DNA of 64,000 nucleotides, taken from assembly GCF_009688965.1 (NCBI RefSeq), contig NZ_AP021875.1, positions 248,001 to 312,000 of the forward strand. Reading direction: 5' to 3'. Within the stretch, counting starts at the first letter, position 1, and the number at the start of each line of letters is the position of its first letter. Made by a program: the position numbers and the translations under genes. Shown one piece after another: positions 1-8,317 of this stretch. Under the pieces are notes generated by a model. The model searched no databases. It saw only the letters and a program-made list of their open reading frames with translations, and was not told the DNA's origin. This stretch comes from Desulfosarcina widdelii. GTDB taxonomy: Bacteria > Desulfobacterota > Desulfobacteria > Desulfobacterales > Desulfosarcinaceae.

Positions 1-39
1 TACGGTCGCCCTGCGGGCGTCATTGTTCGACGGTTCCAT
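1..39 (-). CDS. Possible start of gspK (type II secretion minor pseudopilin), partial
   Basis: An ATG at 39 opens a reading frame that stays open for 13 codons to the window edge (MEPSNNDARRATV). It follows gspJ on the same strand after a 139-bp gap filled by a repeat element, and gspK is the usual gene after gspJ. The fragment would be the hydrophilic leader before the prepilin cleavage site. No good ribosome binding site is visible, so the call rests on gene order only. Confidence 0.35.
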   Translation of the reverse strand, partial: MEPSNNDARRATV

Positions 40-55
40 GGAAGGTGGCTTTTCA

Positions 56-180
56 GACGACTTCGTAATAAAGCCGAGATCAAGGTTTGCGAGTCCCGAG
101 GACGGAGGCGTACCTGAACGTACTCCGCACTGACGAGGGATGAAGCGGCTCGCCGATATCGGACTTCTTACGAAGTCGTC
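56..180. repeat. Family 1 hairpin repeat, copy 1
   Basis: Terminal arms gacgacttcgtaa (56-68) and ttacgaagtcgtc (168-180) are perfect reverse complements. The core contains gcgagtcccgag and gacgagggatgaagcg, shared with the copies at 5461-5606 and 39462-39586. The right end overlaps the gspJ stop codon by two bases. No coding capacity is evident. It probably forms a long RNA hairpin at the 3' end of gspJ. Confidence 0.85.
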
Positions 181-925
181 ATTCCTTGGTTTCGCGAAAG
201 GCATACAGCGCAATCCTTGTAGTAAATGTCCGCGACCGGTCCTGCGTTCCGACCGTCAGGCGTACTTCGACGGCACGCGGGGTGGCATAGTCGGCGTCGG
301 CCGCTTCCGAATCCCAGCTATCGTTTATTTCGCCGTCGGCATCCAGATAACCGAATTCAAGGGCCAGGATATTGTCGCATAAAATGGGGTCGTCCTCGCT
401 CTCCTCGAAATCGGGAAACGGGTAAAGGTGGTCGGCGCGTCGCAGCACCAGGGTGTCGTCATCCTTGGGATGCACATAGTAAACGATTCGGCACACCCCC
501 TTGCGCGGGTCACGGTTTAAGGCAAGGTGGGCCAAGGAGGCGAACCGCAGCCGCCCGAACTGGGTGCCGGAAAGGTCGATGGCATCGCCAACCAGGCGGT
601 AGGGGTCCGGCGGGTCGTTGAATTCGGGTTTTTCGTATCGGGGATATTGGGTGACCTGCAGGGCCGCCAGGTCCGTGGCCATGCGCCCAAGGCAGGTGCG
701 GGCCGTCGCGAACGTCTTCACATCGCCGCCAACGGCGTCGGCGCTGGAAAAGACGGCCCTGAAAGAGCCGAATACGGTGGTGATCACCACTGCGAAGATG
801 AATATGGCCACCATGATCTCCAGCAGGGTGAAGCCTTGGGTCGACTTGCCGCCTGCCGGTTTGCCAAACCATGATGGTCTCGGAAAAAGCAGATTTTCAG
901 GCGACTTCGTAAATTGACTATTCAT
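179..925 (-). CDS. gspJ: Type II secretion system minor pseudopilin GspJ
   Basis: This 248-residue protein is the minor pseudopilin GspJ, part of the tip complex of the type II secretion pseudopilus at the inner membrane. A prepilin-type site (QGFTLLEIMVAIFIF) begins at Gly31-Phe32, with Glu at +5 followed by a hydrophobic helix. The remaining soluble part has the expected size. The start overlaps the end of gspI by 8 bp, in the order G-H-I-J typical of gsp operons. The 31-residue leader is long, and residues about 5-12 are encoded by a sequence resembling the left arm of the family 1 repeat, so the N-terminus may have been remodelled. Confidence 0.9.
   Translation of the reverse strand: MNSQFTKSPENLLFPRPSWFGKPAGGKSTQGFTLLEIMVAIFIFAVVITTVFGSFRAVFSSADAVGGDVKTFATARTCLGRMATDLAALQVTQYPRYEKPEFNDPPDPYRLVGDAIDLSGTQFGRLRFASLAHLALNRDPRKGVCRIVYYVHPKDDDTLVLRRADHLYPFPDFEESEDDPILCDNILALEFGYLDADGEINDSWDSEAADADYATPRAVEVRLTVGTQDRSRTFTTRIALYAFRETKE
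889..912. repeat. Solo partial arm of family 1 repeat
   Basis: The segment attttcaggcgacttcgtaa matches the flank and left arm of the family 1 copies at 45-68 and 39450-39475 (ttttcagacgacttcgtaa), but no core or right arm follows. It overlaps the first codons of gspJ. The match is short, so it could be chance similarity. Confidence 0.4.
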
Positions 926-1355
926 ACAGGTGCCTATAGGTGGTCATCTGAAAAATAGATTCGTCATCGTTCAAGCCGATGGTCAGCCGGATTTTCCGGA
1001 GAACCGGCCCGTCATCCCGGATCAGGTCGGAAACGACTTCTTCGGTTTCAATTTTCCAGGTATAGCCCGGATGGTCACTGCCGAAATCGCCGCTGTTGCC
1101 AATCAGCTCGGTCGGGTCGATGGTCTCCATCTCCGCCAGCTTCTGGCGGGCCAGCATGACCGCCACGCTGTCGAAACGTCCCCTTTCGTCCATGAAAAGG
1201 GTTTGGGTGTGCATGCGGTAGATGGCCAAAAGCGCAATGGCCACCACCGACAGGGCCACCACTACCTCCATCAGCGTGAAACCGGCACTCGAATGGTCGG
1301 TCGAAGGCGGAGCTGAAATGCGAGCATCGCGGCCGGAAAATGGCATGGCTACCAT
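918..1355 (-). CDS. gspI: Type II secretion system minor pseudopilin GspI
   Basis: A 145-residue minor pseudopilin. The prepilin peptidase site is at Gly25-Phe26 (AGFTLMEVVVALSVVAIALL), followed by the single hydrophobic helix. GspI nucleates the GspI-J-K tip complex. The start chosen is ATG 1355, with AGGA about 8 bp upstream; an in-frame ATG at 1346 is the alternative. The gene overlaps the end of gspH by 7 bp and the start of gspJ by 8 bp, so translation of H, I and J is probably coupled. Confidence 0.9.
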   Translation of the reverse strand: MVAMPFSGRDARISAPPSTDHSSAGFTLMEVVVALSVVAIALLAIYRMHTQTLFMDERGRFDSVAVMLARQKLAEMETIDPTELIGNSGDFGSDHPGYTWKIETEEVVSDLIRDDGPVLRKIRLTIGLNDDESIFQMTTYRHLYE

Positions 1356-2023
1356 CCCTGGCTTCCTTTGACCAGTTCGGCGCCGGCCAAAAAGGGCTCG
1401 ATGAAAAAAGAGAGGCGGTCGCCGTCATTGGTTCTCAGGCGGATGACCGCTTTGTCCGAGTATCCCTGGGGATAGAAGCCGATGGGAATCGATCCGCTGG
1501 AAATCCGTTCATCGGAGGAAAAGGCCACGTGGTCGATGCGGATTCCTTTGGGGAGCCGATAGCCCTCGTCACGCGCGCTGCTTGCATCTGTCTCCGCCAT
1601 GCCGTCCACGGTGATCCAGAAACGCTGGATGTCCGGGGAGACGTTGAGCAGATAGGTTTTTTGCTCGGTTACGGCCTTTTCCTTGAGTTGGCTGACGGTG
1701 GCGATGATCCAGCGGGAGGTTTCGCCGCTGCCGTCGGAAAGCAAACCGCCGCTCAGGCGGGGGATCGCCACCATGAGCATAATGGCGATCAGGGCGGTGA
1801 CGACGACCATTTCGATCAGGGTGAACGCCCGCTCGTCAAAGCATTTAAGATAATGCTTTCGGGCTGCGTTATCGGTTGTCGCAGTATTGCCTATACAGCG
1901 TCCTCCCTCTGGCCTTGTCAGAAGCATTATCTTGAACGCTATGGTAAAAAGAGTGCTTTTCCTCCCGATTGCAGGAAAAGGTGCACGCAAGGCGGACGAT
2001 TTTGCGGCTTGGATCGGTTTCAT
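1349..2023 (-). CDS. gspH: Type II secretion system pseudopilin GspH, 5' end invaded by a repeat
   Basis: The domain beginning AFTLIEMVVVTALIAIMLMV is a type IV prepilin N-helix, followed by a GspH-like soluble domain of about 150 residues. Two features are odd. The residue before the cleavage site is Ala rather than the usual Gly. The coding start is unclear because a family 2 repeat (1840-1940) lies in frame just before the pilin helix. ATG 2023 gives a 66-residue leader, and ATG 1927, inside the repeat, gives 34; typical leaders are far shorter. A GGGAGG sequence near 1970 may be the ribosome site of the ancestral start. It lies between gspG and gspI. Confidence 0.8.
   Translation of the reverse strand: MKPIQAAKSSALRAPFPAIGRKSTLFTIAFKIMLLTRPEGGRCIGNTATTDNAARKHYLKCFDERAFTLIEMVVVTALIAIMLMVAIPRLSGGLLSDGSGETSRWIIATVSQLKEKAVTEQKTYLLNVSPDIQRFWITVDGMAETDASSARDEGYRLPKGIRIDHVAFSSDERISSGSIPIGFYPQGYSDKAVIRLRTNDGDRLSFFIEPFLAGAELVKGSQGW
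1840..1940. repeat. Family 2 hairpin repeat, copy A
   Basis: The ends agcatttaagataatgctt and aagcattatcttgaacgct are reverse complements with two mismatches. The interior (gcgttatcggttgtcgcag ... tcctccctctggccttgtc) matches the copy at 60466-60570 closely, although the stems of the two copies share no sequence. The element lies inside the 5' part of gspH and is read through in frame. Confidence 0.8.
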
Positions 2024-2069
2024 GACGTGGATGGGGTGGTCCGGATCATGTCCGGACCAAACATCGACC

Positions 2070-2528
2070 CTATGAATCGGTTTCCCAACTGTTGATGTCG
2101 GCGTTCTTTTCTTCGCCGCCGGACGAGCCGTCGGCGCCGTAGGAGATCAGGTCGAAATCGTCGTGGATGCCCGGGCAGAGGTAGATGAAATCGTTGTCCC
2201 AGGGGTCCTTGGGTACTCTGCCCTTTTCCAGGTAGCCGCCTTTGCGCCAGTTCTTGGGGACTGTGCCGGAGGAGGGCTGTTCCACCAGGGCCTGCAGCCC
2301 CTGTTCGGTGGTGGGGTAGCTGCCGTTGTCCAGCTTGTAAAGCTTCAGGGCCGTGGCAATGCTTTCGATCTGCATTCTGGCTTTGAGGCGCTTGGCCTGT
2401 TCCGGTCGGCTCATGATGCGGGGAACGATCAGGCCGGCCAGGATGCCGAGAATGACAATGACCACCATCAGTTCGATCAGGGTGAACCCGCGGCGATTGC
2501 CCACGGCAGTGTTGCTGATAAGATTCAT
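2070..2528 (-). CDS. gspG: Type II secretion system major pseudopilin GspG
   Basis: This is the major pseudopilin that forms the pseudopilus shaft. Start ATG 2528 is chosen because GGAGGA lies 5-6 bp upstream; it gives a short leader ending RRG before [20 protein letters not shown]. The C-terminal half has the conserved GspG features: the [10 protein letters not shown] stretch, KDPWDND, and a Gly/Asp-rich tail ([19 protein letters not shown]) that forms the calcium site in this family. Length is about 152 residues, normal for GspG. A promoter and a palindrome lie upstream in the 213-bp gap from gspF. Confidence 0.95.
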   Translation of the reverse strand: MNLISNTAVGNRRGFTLIELMVVIVILGILAGLIVPRIMSRPEQAKRLKARMQIESIATALKLYKLDNGSYPTTEQGLQALVEQPSSGTVPKNWRKGGYLEKGRVPKDPWDNDFIYLCPGIHDDFDLISYGADGSSGGEEKNADINSWETDS

Positions 2529-2596
2529 GTTTCCTCCATGGATCCCATAAAAGGCCGTATCCCACGGCAGGGAAAACGATTTAGCTTGTTTCTTTG

Positions 2597-2625
2597 GATA
2601 TAACCCAACCGGCCCCAACATTCAA
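2597..2625 (-). promoter_or_regulatory. Candidate sigma-70 promoter of gspG-J
   Basis: On the minus strand TTGAAT (2620-2625) and TATATC (2597-2602) are separated by 17 bp. The -10 lies about 70 bp upstream of the gspG start. The match is partial (4/6 in each box), so this is a proposal only. Confidence 0.4.
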
Positions 2626-2636
2626 GCAACGGGAAA

Positions 2637-2652
2637 ATTACCAAGTGGTAAT
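2637..2652. promoter_or_regulatory. Palindrome ATTACCA-N2-TGGTAAT upstream of gspG
   Basis: A perfect 7-bp inverted repeat with a 2-bp centre lies 11 bp upstream of the proposed -35 of gspG. The same palindrome occurs upstream of the HtrA protease gene at 50205-50220. Its position suits an activator site. Confidence 0.5.
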
Positions 2653-2741
2653 AAAAAAAGATCAAAGGTCAAAATTCAAGGCTGAAAGCTGAAAGGTTAA
2701 AAGACCGTACGCTGAACCCAAAACGATCAACTCCAAACCCT

Positions 2742-3968
2742 CTATCCCACCAGTTGATTCATTTCGAAAATGGGCAGGCAGATGGAAAGAACGATAAACA
2801 GCACCACAACGGCCATGACAAGGATCATGACCGGCTCCAGCATGGCCATCATGCTCATGATGGATGCCTGGACGTCGTTCTCGTAGACGTCGGCAATTTT
2901 GTATAGCATGGGCTCCAGTTCACCGGACTGCTCGCCCACCTGTACCATCTGTACAGCCAGATCGGGAAAGACCGCATCGGCGGCCAAGGAAACCCCCAGT
3001 CCCTGGCCCTTTTCCACTTCATCGGAGGCCCTTTCGATGAGACCGGAGATGATCACGTTGCCGGTGATGTTTTTTACGATCTCCAGGGCCGGCAGCATGG
3101 TCACGCCGTTTTCGAGCAGCGATCCGAGGGTACGGGCGAAACGGGCCACCGCGATTTTCTTGACCATCGAACCGACGACGGGCGTAGACAGCAGCATGCG
3201 ATCCGTTGTGGCCAGACCGCGTTCGGTTTTCCTGAACATCTTCAATGCAACCAGGGCCGCCACCGCCAAGATCACCAGCAGCCACCAGTAGCTTTTAAAC
3301 AGGTCGCTGGCCCCGATGAGAAAACGGGTCGGCGCCGGCAGGGCCTGGTTCATGTCTTCGAAAATGGTGGTGATGTTGGGGACCACGAAGGTCATCAGGA
3401 AAAACAGCACCAGGGTGCCCACGGCCGTCATGAGGATAGGGTAGGCCATGGCGGTCTGGATTCGGGATTTGAGTTCCTGCTGTTTTTCCATGATATCGGC
3501 CAGACGCTGGAGAACGATCTCCAGGGTCCCCGACGTTTCCCCGGCGCGCACCATGTTGATGTAGATCTGGGAAAAGATTTTCGGGTAGAGGGTCAGGGCC
3601 GAGGCAAAGCTGTTGCCCTCCACGATGGAATCCTTAACGCGGGCAGCGATTTTGGCGAATCCGTGGGTTTTGGTCTGGGAGACCAGCGTGGTCAGGGCGG
3701 TGACCAGCGGAAAACCGGCACCGGTCAGGGTGGCCAGTTGCCGGGTCCACAGGCTGACATGGGCCGGCGTTACGCGACTGAAAAGTCCGGAAAATGAAGG
3801 GCCACGGGCCTTTTCACTGGTTTCGCCTTCGGTGACTTCCTTGACCTTGACCGGGAAACTGCCCATGTCGCGGATTTTTTGCCGCGCAGCCGCAGCACCG
3901 TCGGCGTCGATGATGCCGGTGACGGTTTTTCCTTTGGGATCCAGGGCCTGATAATCGAAAACGGGCAT
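2742..3968 (-). CDS. gspF: Type II secretion system inner-membrane protein GspF
   Basis: GspF is the polytopic platform protein of the type II secretion system. The 408 residues have the standard layout: a short N-terminal MPVFDYQALDPKGK motif, two GspF repeat domains, and three membrane segments (around residues 170-195, 222-242 and 378-400). The C-terminus LPIFEMNQLVG is typical. ATG 3968 has AGGA about 8 bp upstream. The gene starts 14 bp after rsmB, which suggests cotranscription with the translation genes. gspE and gspD are not adjacent, so the secretion genes are split in this genome. Confidence 0.95.
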   Translation of the reverse strand: MPVFDYQALDPKGKTVTGIIDADGAAAARQKIRDMGSFPVKVKEVTEGETSEKARGPSFSGLFSRVTPAHVSLWTRQLATLTGAGFPLVTALTTLVSQTKTHGFAKIAARVKDSIVEGNSFASALTLYPKIFSQIYINMVRAGETSGTLEIVLQRLADIMEKQQELKSRIQTAMAYPILMTAVGTLVLFFLMTFVVPNITTIFEDMNQALPAPTRFLIGASDLFKSYWWLLVILAVAALVALKMFRKTERGLATTDRMLLSTPVVGSMVKKIAVARFARTLGSLLENGVTMLPALEIVKNITGNVIISGLIERASDEVEKGQGLGVSLAADAVFPDLAVQMVQVGEQSGELEPMLYKIADVYENDVQASIMSMMAMLEPVMILVMAVVVLFIVLSICLPIFEMNQLVG

Positions 3969-3982
3969 GATCTTTCATCCTG

Positions 3983-5392
3983 TCAGCACATTCGCGTGAG
4001 TCGTGCTGCAAAAAAACCGTCCATGTGATGGGTATGGGGAGCGGTGCGAAAAAATCCGTCCGCTCCCATAAACGGAAGCACGGTTTTTTCTGTAATCGCT
4101 TTATTAGCGCTTATAGCAAAATTCGGGTGCTTTTTCAAAAATTGCTTCACCACCGATTCGTTTTCTTCTGGCTCCATGCTGCAGTCGGCAAAAACCAGCG
4201 TTCCCTGCTTTTTGACCAAGGGGGCCAGGTGTTCAAGAAAGCGGACCTGCCGCCGGGCGAAACCGGCGATGTCTTTCTTAAAAGAGGACCATTTGGCGTC
4301 GGGATTGCGGCGCAGCACCCCCAGGCCCGAGCAGGGTGCGTCCAGTAGGATGCGGTCGAATCGGGGAAAATCGGACGGATCGATCGGCCGGTTCAGGTCC
4401 GTCCGCCGGGTCTCGATGATGGCAAGTCTCATCCGCCCGGCCTCTTTTTCCAGGCGGACCAGCTTTGCGGGGACGTGGTCCAGGGCCACAACGTGGCCTT
4501 GGTTTTCCATGAGTTGGGCCAGGTGGGTGGTTTTGCCGCCCAGACCCGCGCAGGCGTCCAGTACGGTTTCGCCCGGCTTTGGGTCGAGTAGCAGGGAAAT
4601 AAGCTGGGCGGCGCCGTCCTGGACCGAGAAGCGTCCGTCGGCAAAGGCCTGCATCCGGTGGATGGCACGGCGCGGCCGAATCAGCTGGAGGGCGCCGGGG
4701 ACCGCTTTTATGGGTTCGACCCTTTCGGCATCCGGTTCCAGGGCTGCCATCAGTTCGGCCAAATTGTTTTTCAAGCCATTGCAGCGCAAAATGGTGGGGG
4801 GGATGGTGTTGACGGATTCGCACAGCAAAGCGGCCTCGTCCGGTCCCAGGCGGTCGATCCAACGGGCGACCAGCCAGCGCGGCATGGATTGCGAAACGGA
4901 CAGGTGGCCGACCGGGTCGGCATCTGCGTCGGGTAGACCGTCGCGGCCGGGTTCCCGCAGGGCGCTGCGCAATACGGCGTTGACGAATCCGGCGGCTTTG
5001 GACGCCCGGTGGGTTTTGGCCAGCGCCACGGTGGTGTTCACCGCCGCCGAGGCGGGGATGCGGTCCAGAAACCGGATTTGAAAAAGGCCCAGGCGCAGAA
5101 TGTTGCGTAAGTTCGGTGCAATTTTCTTCAAGGGGCGACTGGCATGGGCGGAGATGACGGCATCCAGCCGCAGCCGCCAGCGCAGCACCCCATATACCAA
5201 CTGGTTGAACAGGGCCCGATCCCGGCGCGGCAATGCGTCGATCATGGCCGCTTCGTTTTCGAGAATGCTGTCCAGGGTGGCCGGCCGGCTGTCCAGCCGT
5301 TCGAGAACACCCAAGGCGGCTGCACGGGCGTCGGCAGTGGGCCGGTTGGGTAGGTCCGACTGCGGGGCAGGGCGGTGTTGGGATTTAGTCAT
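3983..5392 (-). CDS. rsmB: 16S rRNA cytosine-967 C5-methyltransferase RsmB
   Basis: RsmB methylates C967 of 16S rRNA using S-adenosylmethionine. The 469 residues comprise an N-terminal NusB-like RNA-binding domain (about 20-160) and a C-terminal methyltransferase domain. SAM-binding motif I is LDACAGLGGKTT (278-289). The two conserved cysteines are in DAPCSGLG (Cys354) and in DCSMEPEENE (Cys404, the presumed nucleophile). It belongs to a def-fmt-rsmB cluster, interrupted here by a repeat between fmt and rsmB. No strong ribosome site precedes ATG 5392. Confidence 0.93.
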   Translation of the reverse strand: MTKSQHRPAPQSDLPNRPTADARAAALGVLERLDSRPATLDSILENEAAMIDALPRRDRALFNQLVYGVLRWRLRLDAVISAHASRPLKKIAPNLRNILRLGLFQIRFLDRIPASAAVNTTVALAKTHRASKAAGFVNAVLRSALREPGRDGLPDADADPVGHLSVSQSMPRWLVARWIDRLGPDEAALLCESVNTIPPTILRCNGLKNNLAELMAALEPDAERVEPIKAVPGALQLIRPRRAIHRMQAFADGRFSVQDGAAQLISLLLDPKPGETVLDACAGLGGKTTHLAQLMENQGHVVALDHVPAKLVRLEKEAGRMRLAIIETRRTDLNRPIDPSDFPRFDRILLDAPCSGLGVLRRNPDAKWSSFKKDIAGFARRQVRFLEHLAPLVKKQGTLVFADCSMEPEENESVVKQFLKKHPNFAISANKAITEKTVLPFMGADGFFRTAPHTHHMDGFFAARLTRMC

Positions 5393-5460
5393 TGATGCTT
5401 TTGAATAGTTGGTTCTAAAGTCAAAATAAATGCTTCAACATCAAAACATTCCGTTTTTCA

Positions 5461-5606
5461 AACGCCTTCGTTAAACGTTCGAGATCAAGGCTTGCGAGTC
5501 CCGAGAATAACGCAATCGCGTGTGCCGTAGGCAGCGTACATGGAAGTACTCCGCAGTGACGAGGGATGAAGCGTAACGAAGATATCGGGCGTTTAACGAA
5601 GGCGTT
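5461..5606. repeat. Family 1 hairpin repeat, copy 2
   Basis: Perfect 17-bp terminal arms: aacgccttcgttaaacg (5461-5477) and cgtttaacgaaggcgtt (5590-5606). The core shares cttgcgagtcccgag and gacgagggatgaagcg with the copies at 56-180 and 39462-39586, plus an extra stretch of about 20 bp in the middle. The arms differ from the other copies at several places but remain self-complementary. It starts 5 bp after the fmt stop codon, between fmt and rsmB. Confidence 0.88.
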
Positions 5607-5611
5607 ATCGG

Positions 5612-6553
5612 TTACCCCAGACACGTCCCATCGGGCAGCCGGCACCCGCAAAGAAAATCGTCGATGGGCAGGCGTTTGCCGGATTTGCCCTGGATTTCGC
5701 TGATAGCCAAGGCGGATTTGCCGGTGGCGACGCGCAGTTCTCCGGGCATGCATTCCAGAATGGTGCCCGGCGGAACGCTGATGTCTCGCTCAAGCACGCG
5801 GGCCTTGAAGATTTTCAGGCGCATGCCGTCGCTGAAGGTATAGGCCCCCGGCCAGGGCGTCATGCCCCGGATCCGGCGGGCGATGCGTTCGGCCGGCTGG
5901 GACCAGTCGATTTCGCCGTCCGTTTTTTTCAGCATGGGGGCGTAGGTGGCCTTTGCGGGGTCCTGGACAATGGGATTCAGGTCGCCGGCCTGAAGGTGTT
6001 TCAATGTTTCGAGCAGCAGCGGTGCGCCCATTTCGCTGAGGCGGTCGTGAAGCTCGTCGGCGGTTTCTTCGGCGGCGATGGGGGTCTTTTCCATCAGCAG
6101 GATTTCGCCGGTGTCCATGCCTTTATCCATCATCATGGTGGTCACGCCGGTTTCCTCGTCCCCCTCGATAATGGCCCACTGGATGGGGGCGGCGCCACGG
6201 TGACGGGGCAACAGGGACGCATGGACGTTGACTGCGCCCAGGGCAGGAATTTCCAGCAGGGAAGGTGGCAGAATCTGTCCGAAAGCCACCACCACGAACA
6301 GGTCCGGGGCCAGTTGGCGCATGCACTGGTGGAAGTCATCGCTGCGCACGGTTTCGGGCTGAATCACCGGAATTCCGAAAGCCGTCGCGGTTTCTTTCAC
6401 CGGCGGCGGAGCGAGCTTGCGGCCGCGGCCTTTAGGTCGGTCAGGCTGGGTAACCACTGCCAGCATCTGGAAGCCGTTTTCCTGCAAGGCCCTCAGCGGC
6501 GGGACGGCGAAATCCGGCGTTCCCATGTACACTATCTTCAAGGGATTATTCAC
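5612..6553 (-). CDS. fmt: Methionyl-tRNA formyltransferase
   Basis: This enzyme formylates initiator Met-tRNA with 10-formyl-tetrahydrofolate. Its 313 residues match the family length. The formyltransferase core has NVHASLLPRHRG (109-120), with Asn109 and His111, and DKGMDTG, with the catalytic Asp at about 147; a C-terminal OB-like tRNA-binding domain follows. Start ATG 6553 overlaps the stop of def (ATGA-type overlap), so the two are translationally coupled, as is usual for the pair that adds and removes the formyl group. Confidence 0.96.
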   Translation of the reverse strand: MNNPLKIVYMGTPDFAVPPLRALQENGFQMLAVVTQPDRPKGRGRKLAPPPVKETATAFGIPVIQPETVRSDDFHQCMRQLAPDLFVVVAFGQILPPSLLEIPALGAVNVHASLLPRHRGAAPIQWAIIEGDEETGVTTMMMDKGMDTGEILLMEKTPIAAEETADELHDRLSEMGAPLLLETLKHLQAGDLNPIVQDPAKATYAPMLKKTDGEIDWSQPAERIARRIRGMTPWPGAYTFSDGMRLKIFKARVLERDISVPPGTILECMPGELRVATGKSALAISEIQGKSGKRLPIDDFLCGCRLPDGTCLG

Positions 6554-7059
6554 CGGCTCTTCATCTCCTTTTTGACCCGGCGTTTGTACATCTGCCGTTT
6601 CAGGGCGCTGATGCGATCGATGAAAAGAGTTCCGTCCAGATGGTCCAGTTCGTGCTGGATGACAATGGCCAGAAGCCCGTCGGCCTCGAATCGCAGCGGG
6701 TTGCCTTCCCGGTCCACCCCTTCCACCAGGATGCGTTCGGCCCTTTTGACGTCGGCCCTGAAGTCGGGCACGCTCAGGCAGCCCTCGTTTTCCGAGAGGA
6801 TTTCTCCCTCGCTGGAAACGATCCTGGGATTCACCAGTACGTGAAGGTCATGGCCATCCTCTTTGGGGGCGATGTCGTAGACGATAAAGCTCTGGCTGAT
6901 GCCCACCTGGGGGGCAGCCAGGCCAACGCCGGGGGCCTGGTACATGGTTGTGGCCATGTTGTCGAAGACGGCCTGCAGAGCCCCGTCGATGTTATCGACA
7001 GGCGCGGTCTTTTGTTTCAGGACCTTGTCCGGATATGTCAAAATGTCTAATACAGTCAC
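6550..7059 (-). CDS. def: Peptide deformylase
   Basis: Removes the N-formyl group from nascent proteins; a metalloenzyme. All three family motifs are present: GVGLAAPQ, EGCLSVP (metal Cys) and QHELDHL (two metal His and the catalytic Glu). The preferred start is GTG 7059, because AGAGG lies 6 bp upstream; a TTG at 7065 would place the ribosome site directly against the start codon. The protein is about 169 residues. It is the first gene of the def-fmt-rsmB-gsp run. Confidence 0.95.
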   Translation of the reverse strand: MTVLDILTYPDKVLKQKTAPVDNIDGALQAVFDNMATTMYQAPGVGLAAPQVGISQSFIVYDIAPKEDGHDLHVLVNPRIVSSEGEILSENEGCLSVPDFRADVKRAERILVEGVDREGNPLRFEADGLLAIVIQHELDHLDGTLFIDRISALKRQMYKRRVKKEMKSR

Positions 7060-7130
7060 TTGCAACCTCTGTTATGCGGTATCGTTTATGAACAAATACC
7101 AATTTAACGCACAACCCGTCAATTTCAAAT

Positions 7131-7156
7131 AAAAAAAGCGAGGCAATCCGGCTCGC
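7131..7156 (-). terminator. Rho-independent terminator after ribF
   Basis: Read on the minus strand, GCGAG ... CTCGC forms a short stem followed by seven T. It lies about 150 bp downstream of ribF and upstream of def. The stem is short and the loop large, so strength is uncertain. The rest of 7060-7304 holds no convincing gene. Confidence 0.5.
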
Positions 7157-7304
7157 CGCAGGCAGGCCTTCCCGTTGTCGGCGGTTGGCAAGCGGTTCGC
7201 GTCAGGTTCGGGGATCACGGGAAAGACAGCTTTTGCGGGCGCTGCGGGTAGCGTCACAGGCTGTCAGGTACAAAGGATAAAAAAGTTCGCGGCTTGGCGA
7301 GCGG

Positions 7305-8252
7305 TCAGGTTTTTAAATGCGGCGCCAGAATTTCCCTGGCCTTGGCAATGTCCCGATCGATCTGTTCGATCAGTTCGTCGATGCCGGAGAACTTGATTTC
7401 GCCCCGGAGGCGCTGGACGAAATTGACCATGATTTTTTCGCCGTAGATATCTTTTTTAAAGCCCAGGATATGGGCCTCCACCGTGAACACGTTGTCGTCG
7501 AACGTGGGGCTGTAGCCGATGTTGGCCACGCCCGGGTAGCGCCGGCCGTTGTAGTTTACGATCACGGCGTAGACCCCGGCCTTGGGACACAACTCGTCTT
7601 GAAGGTTGATGTTGGCGGTGGGGATGCCCAGCAGTTTGCCCCCCCGATCCCGGCCGCGGGCCACGGTGCCGCGGATCTGGTAATTGCGGCCAAGCATTTT
7701 GCCGGCTTTTTCCATATCGCCTTCCATCACCAGTTCGCGAATGGCCGTACTGCTGATGCGATCGCTGTCCGCGTTGGTGGACTGAATCCATTCGGCTACG
7801 ATCACTTCAAAGCCCATTTCGGCAGCGTATTGTTTCAACAGTTCCACGTTGCCTTCGCGCCGGTTGCCGAAGGTGTAGTCCTGGCCCACGACGATGGCCT
7901 TCATGCCGATGCGCTTGACCAGGATTTCCTCGACGAAGGTGCGCGCCGACAGGGCCGCGAAATCCATGGTGAAGGGGATGCAGATCAGCACGTCGATGCC
8001 GGCCTTTTCAATCAGTTCAGCTTTTTGTTCGTACAGGGTGATCAGGGGCGGATTCCCGTTGCGTTTGATGACCCGGATGGGGTGGGGGTCGAAGGTCATT
8101 GCGATGGCCGTTCCGTCCATAGCCTCGGCCCGTTCGATGACTTCGTGAAAAAGGGCTTGGTGGCCGATGTGAACTCCGTCGAAATTACCGATGGTGATGA
8201 CTGCGGATTTAAACGGTTCCTTTATGGTTTCGATATCTTGTATAATTTGCAT
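7305..8252 (-). CDS. ribF: Bifunctional riboflavin kinase / FAD synthetase
   Basis: RibF converts riboflavin to FMN and then FAD. The N-terminal FAD synthetase domain shows the nucleotidyltransferase motif TIGNFDGVHIGHQAL and ISSTAIRELV; the C-terminal flavokinase domain begins at about residue 185 with RGGKLLGIPTANI and continues with the PKAGVYAV stretch. The 315 residues are standard. Its nearest minus-strand neighbour downstream is def; the tRNA-Leu insertion site lies upstream. Confidence 0.95.
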   Translation of the reverse strand: MQIIQDIETIKEPFKSAVITIGNFDGVHIGHQALFHEVIERAEAMDGTAIAMTFDPHPIRVIKRNGNPPLITLYEQKAELIEKAGIDVLICIPFTMDFAALSARTFVEEILVKRIGMKAIVVGQDYTFGNRREGNVELLKQYAAEMGFEVIVAEWIQSTNADSDRISSTAIRELVMEGDMEKAGKMLGRNYQIRGTVARGRDRGGKLLGIPTANINLQDELCPKAGVYAVIVNYNGRRYPGVANIGYSPTFDDNVFTVEAHILGFKKDIYGEKIMVNFVQRLRGEIKFSGIDELIEQIDRDIAKAREILAPHLKT

Positions 8253-8317
8253 GATCTTTGGATTGAGGTTAAAAATGAGGTTGACACGAAAACGAAAAAA
8301 ATATAGTTAGTGCATCT

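Noticed and set aside
7072..7257. 61-codon minus-strand frame between ribF and def
   Set aside because: It overlaps a hairpin terminator, lacks a ribosome site and has no recognisable features.
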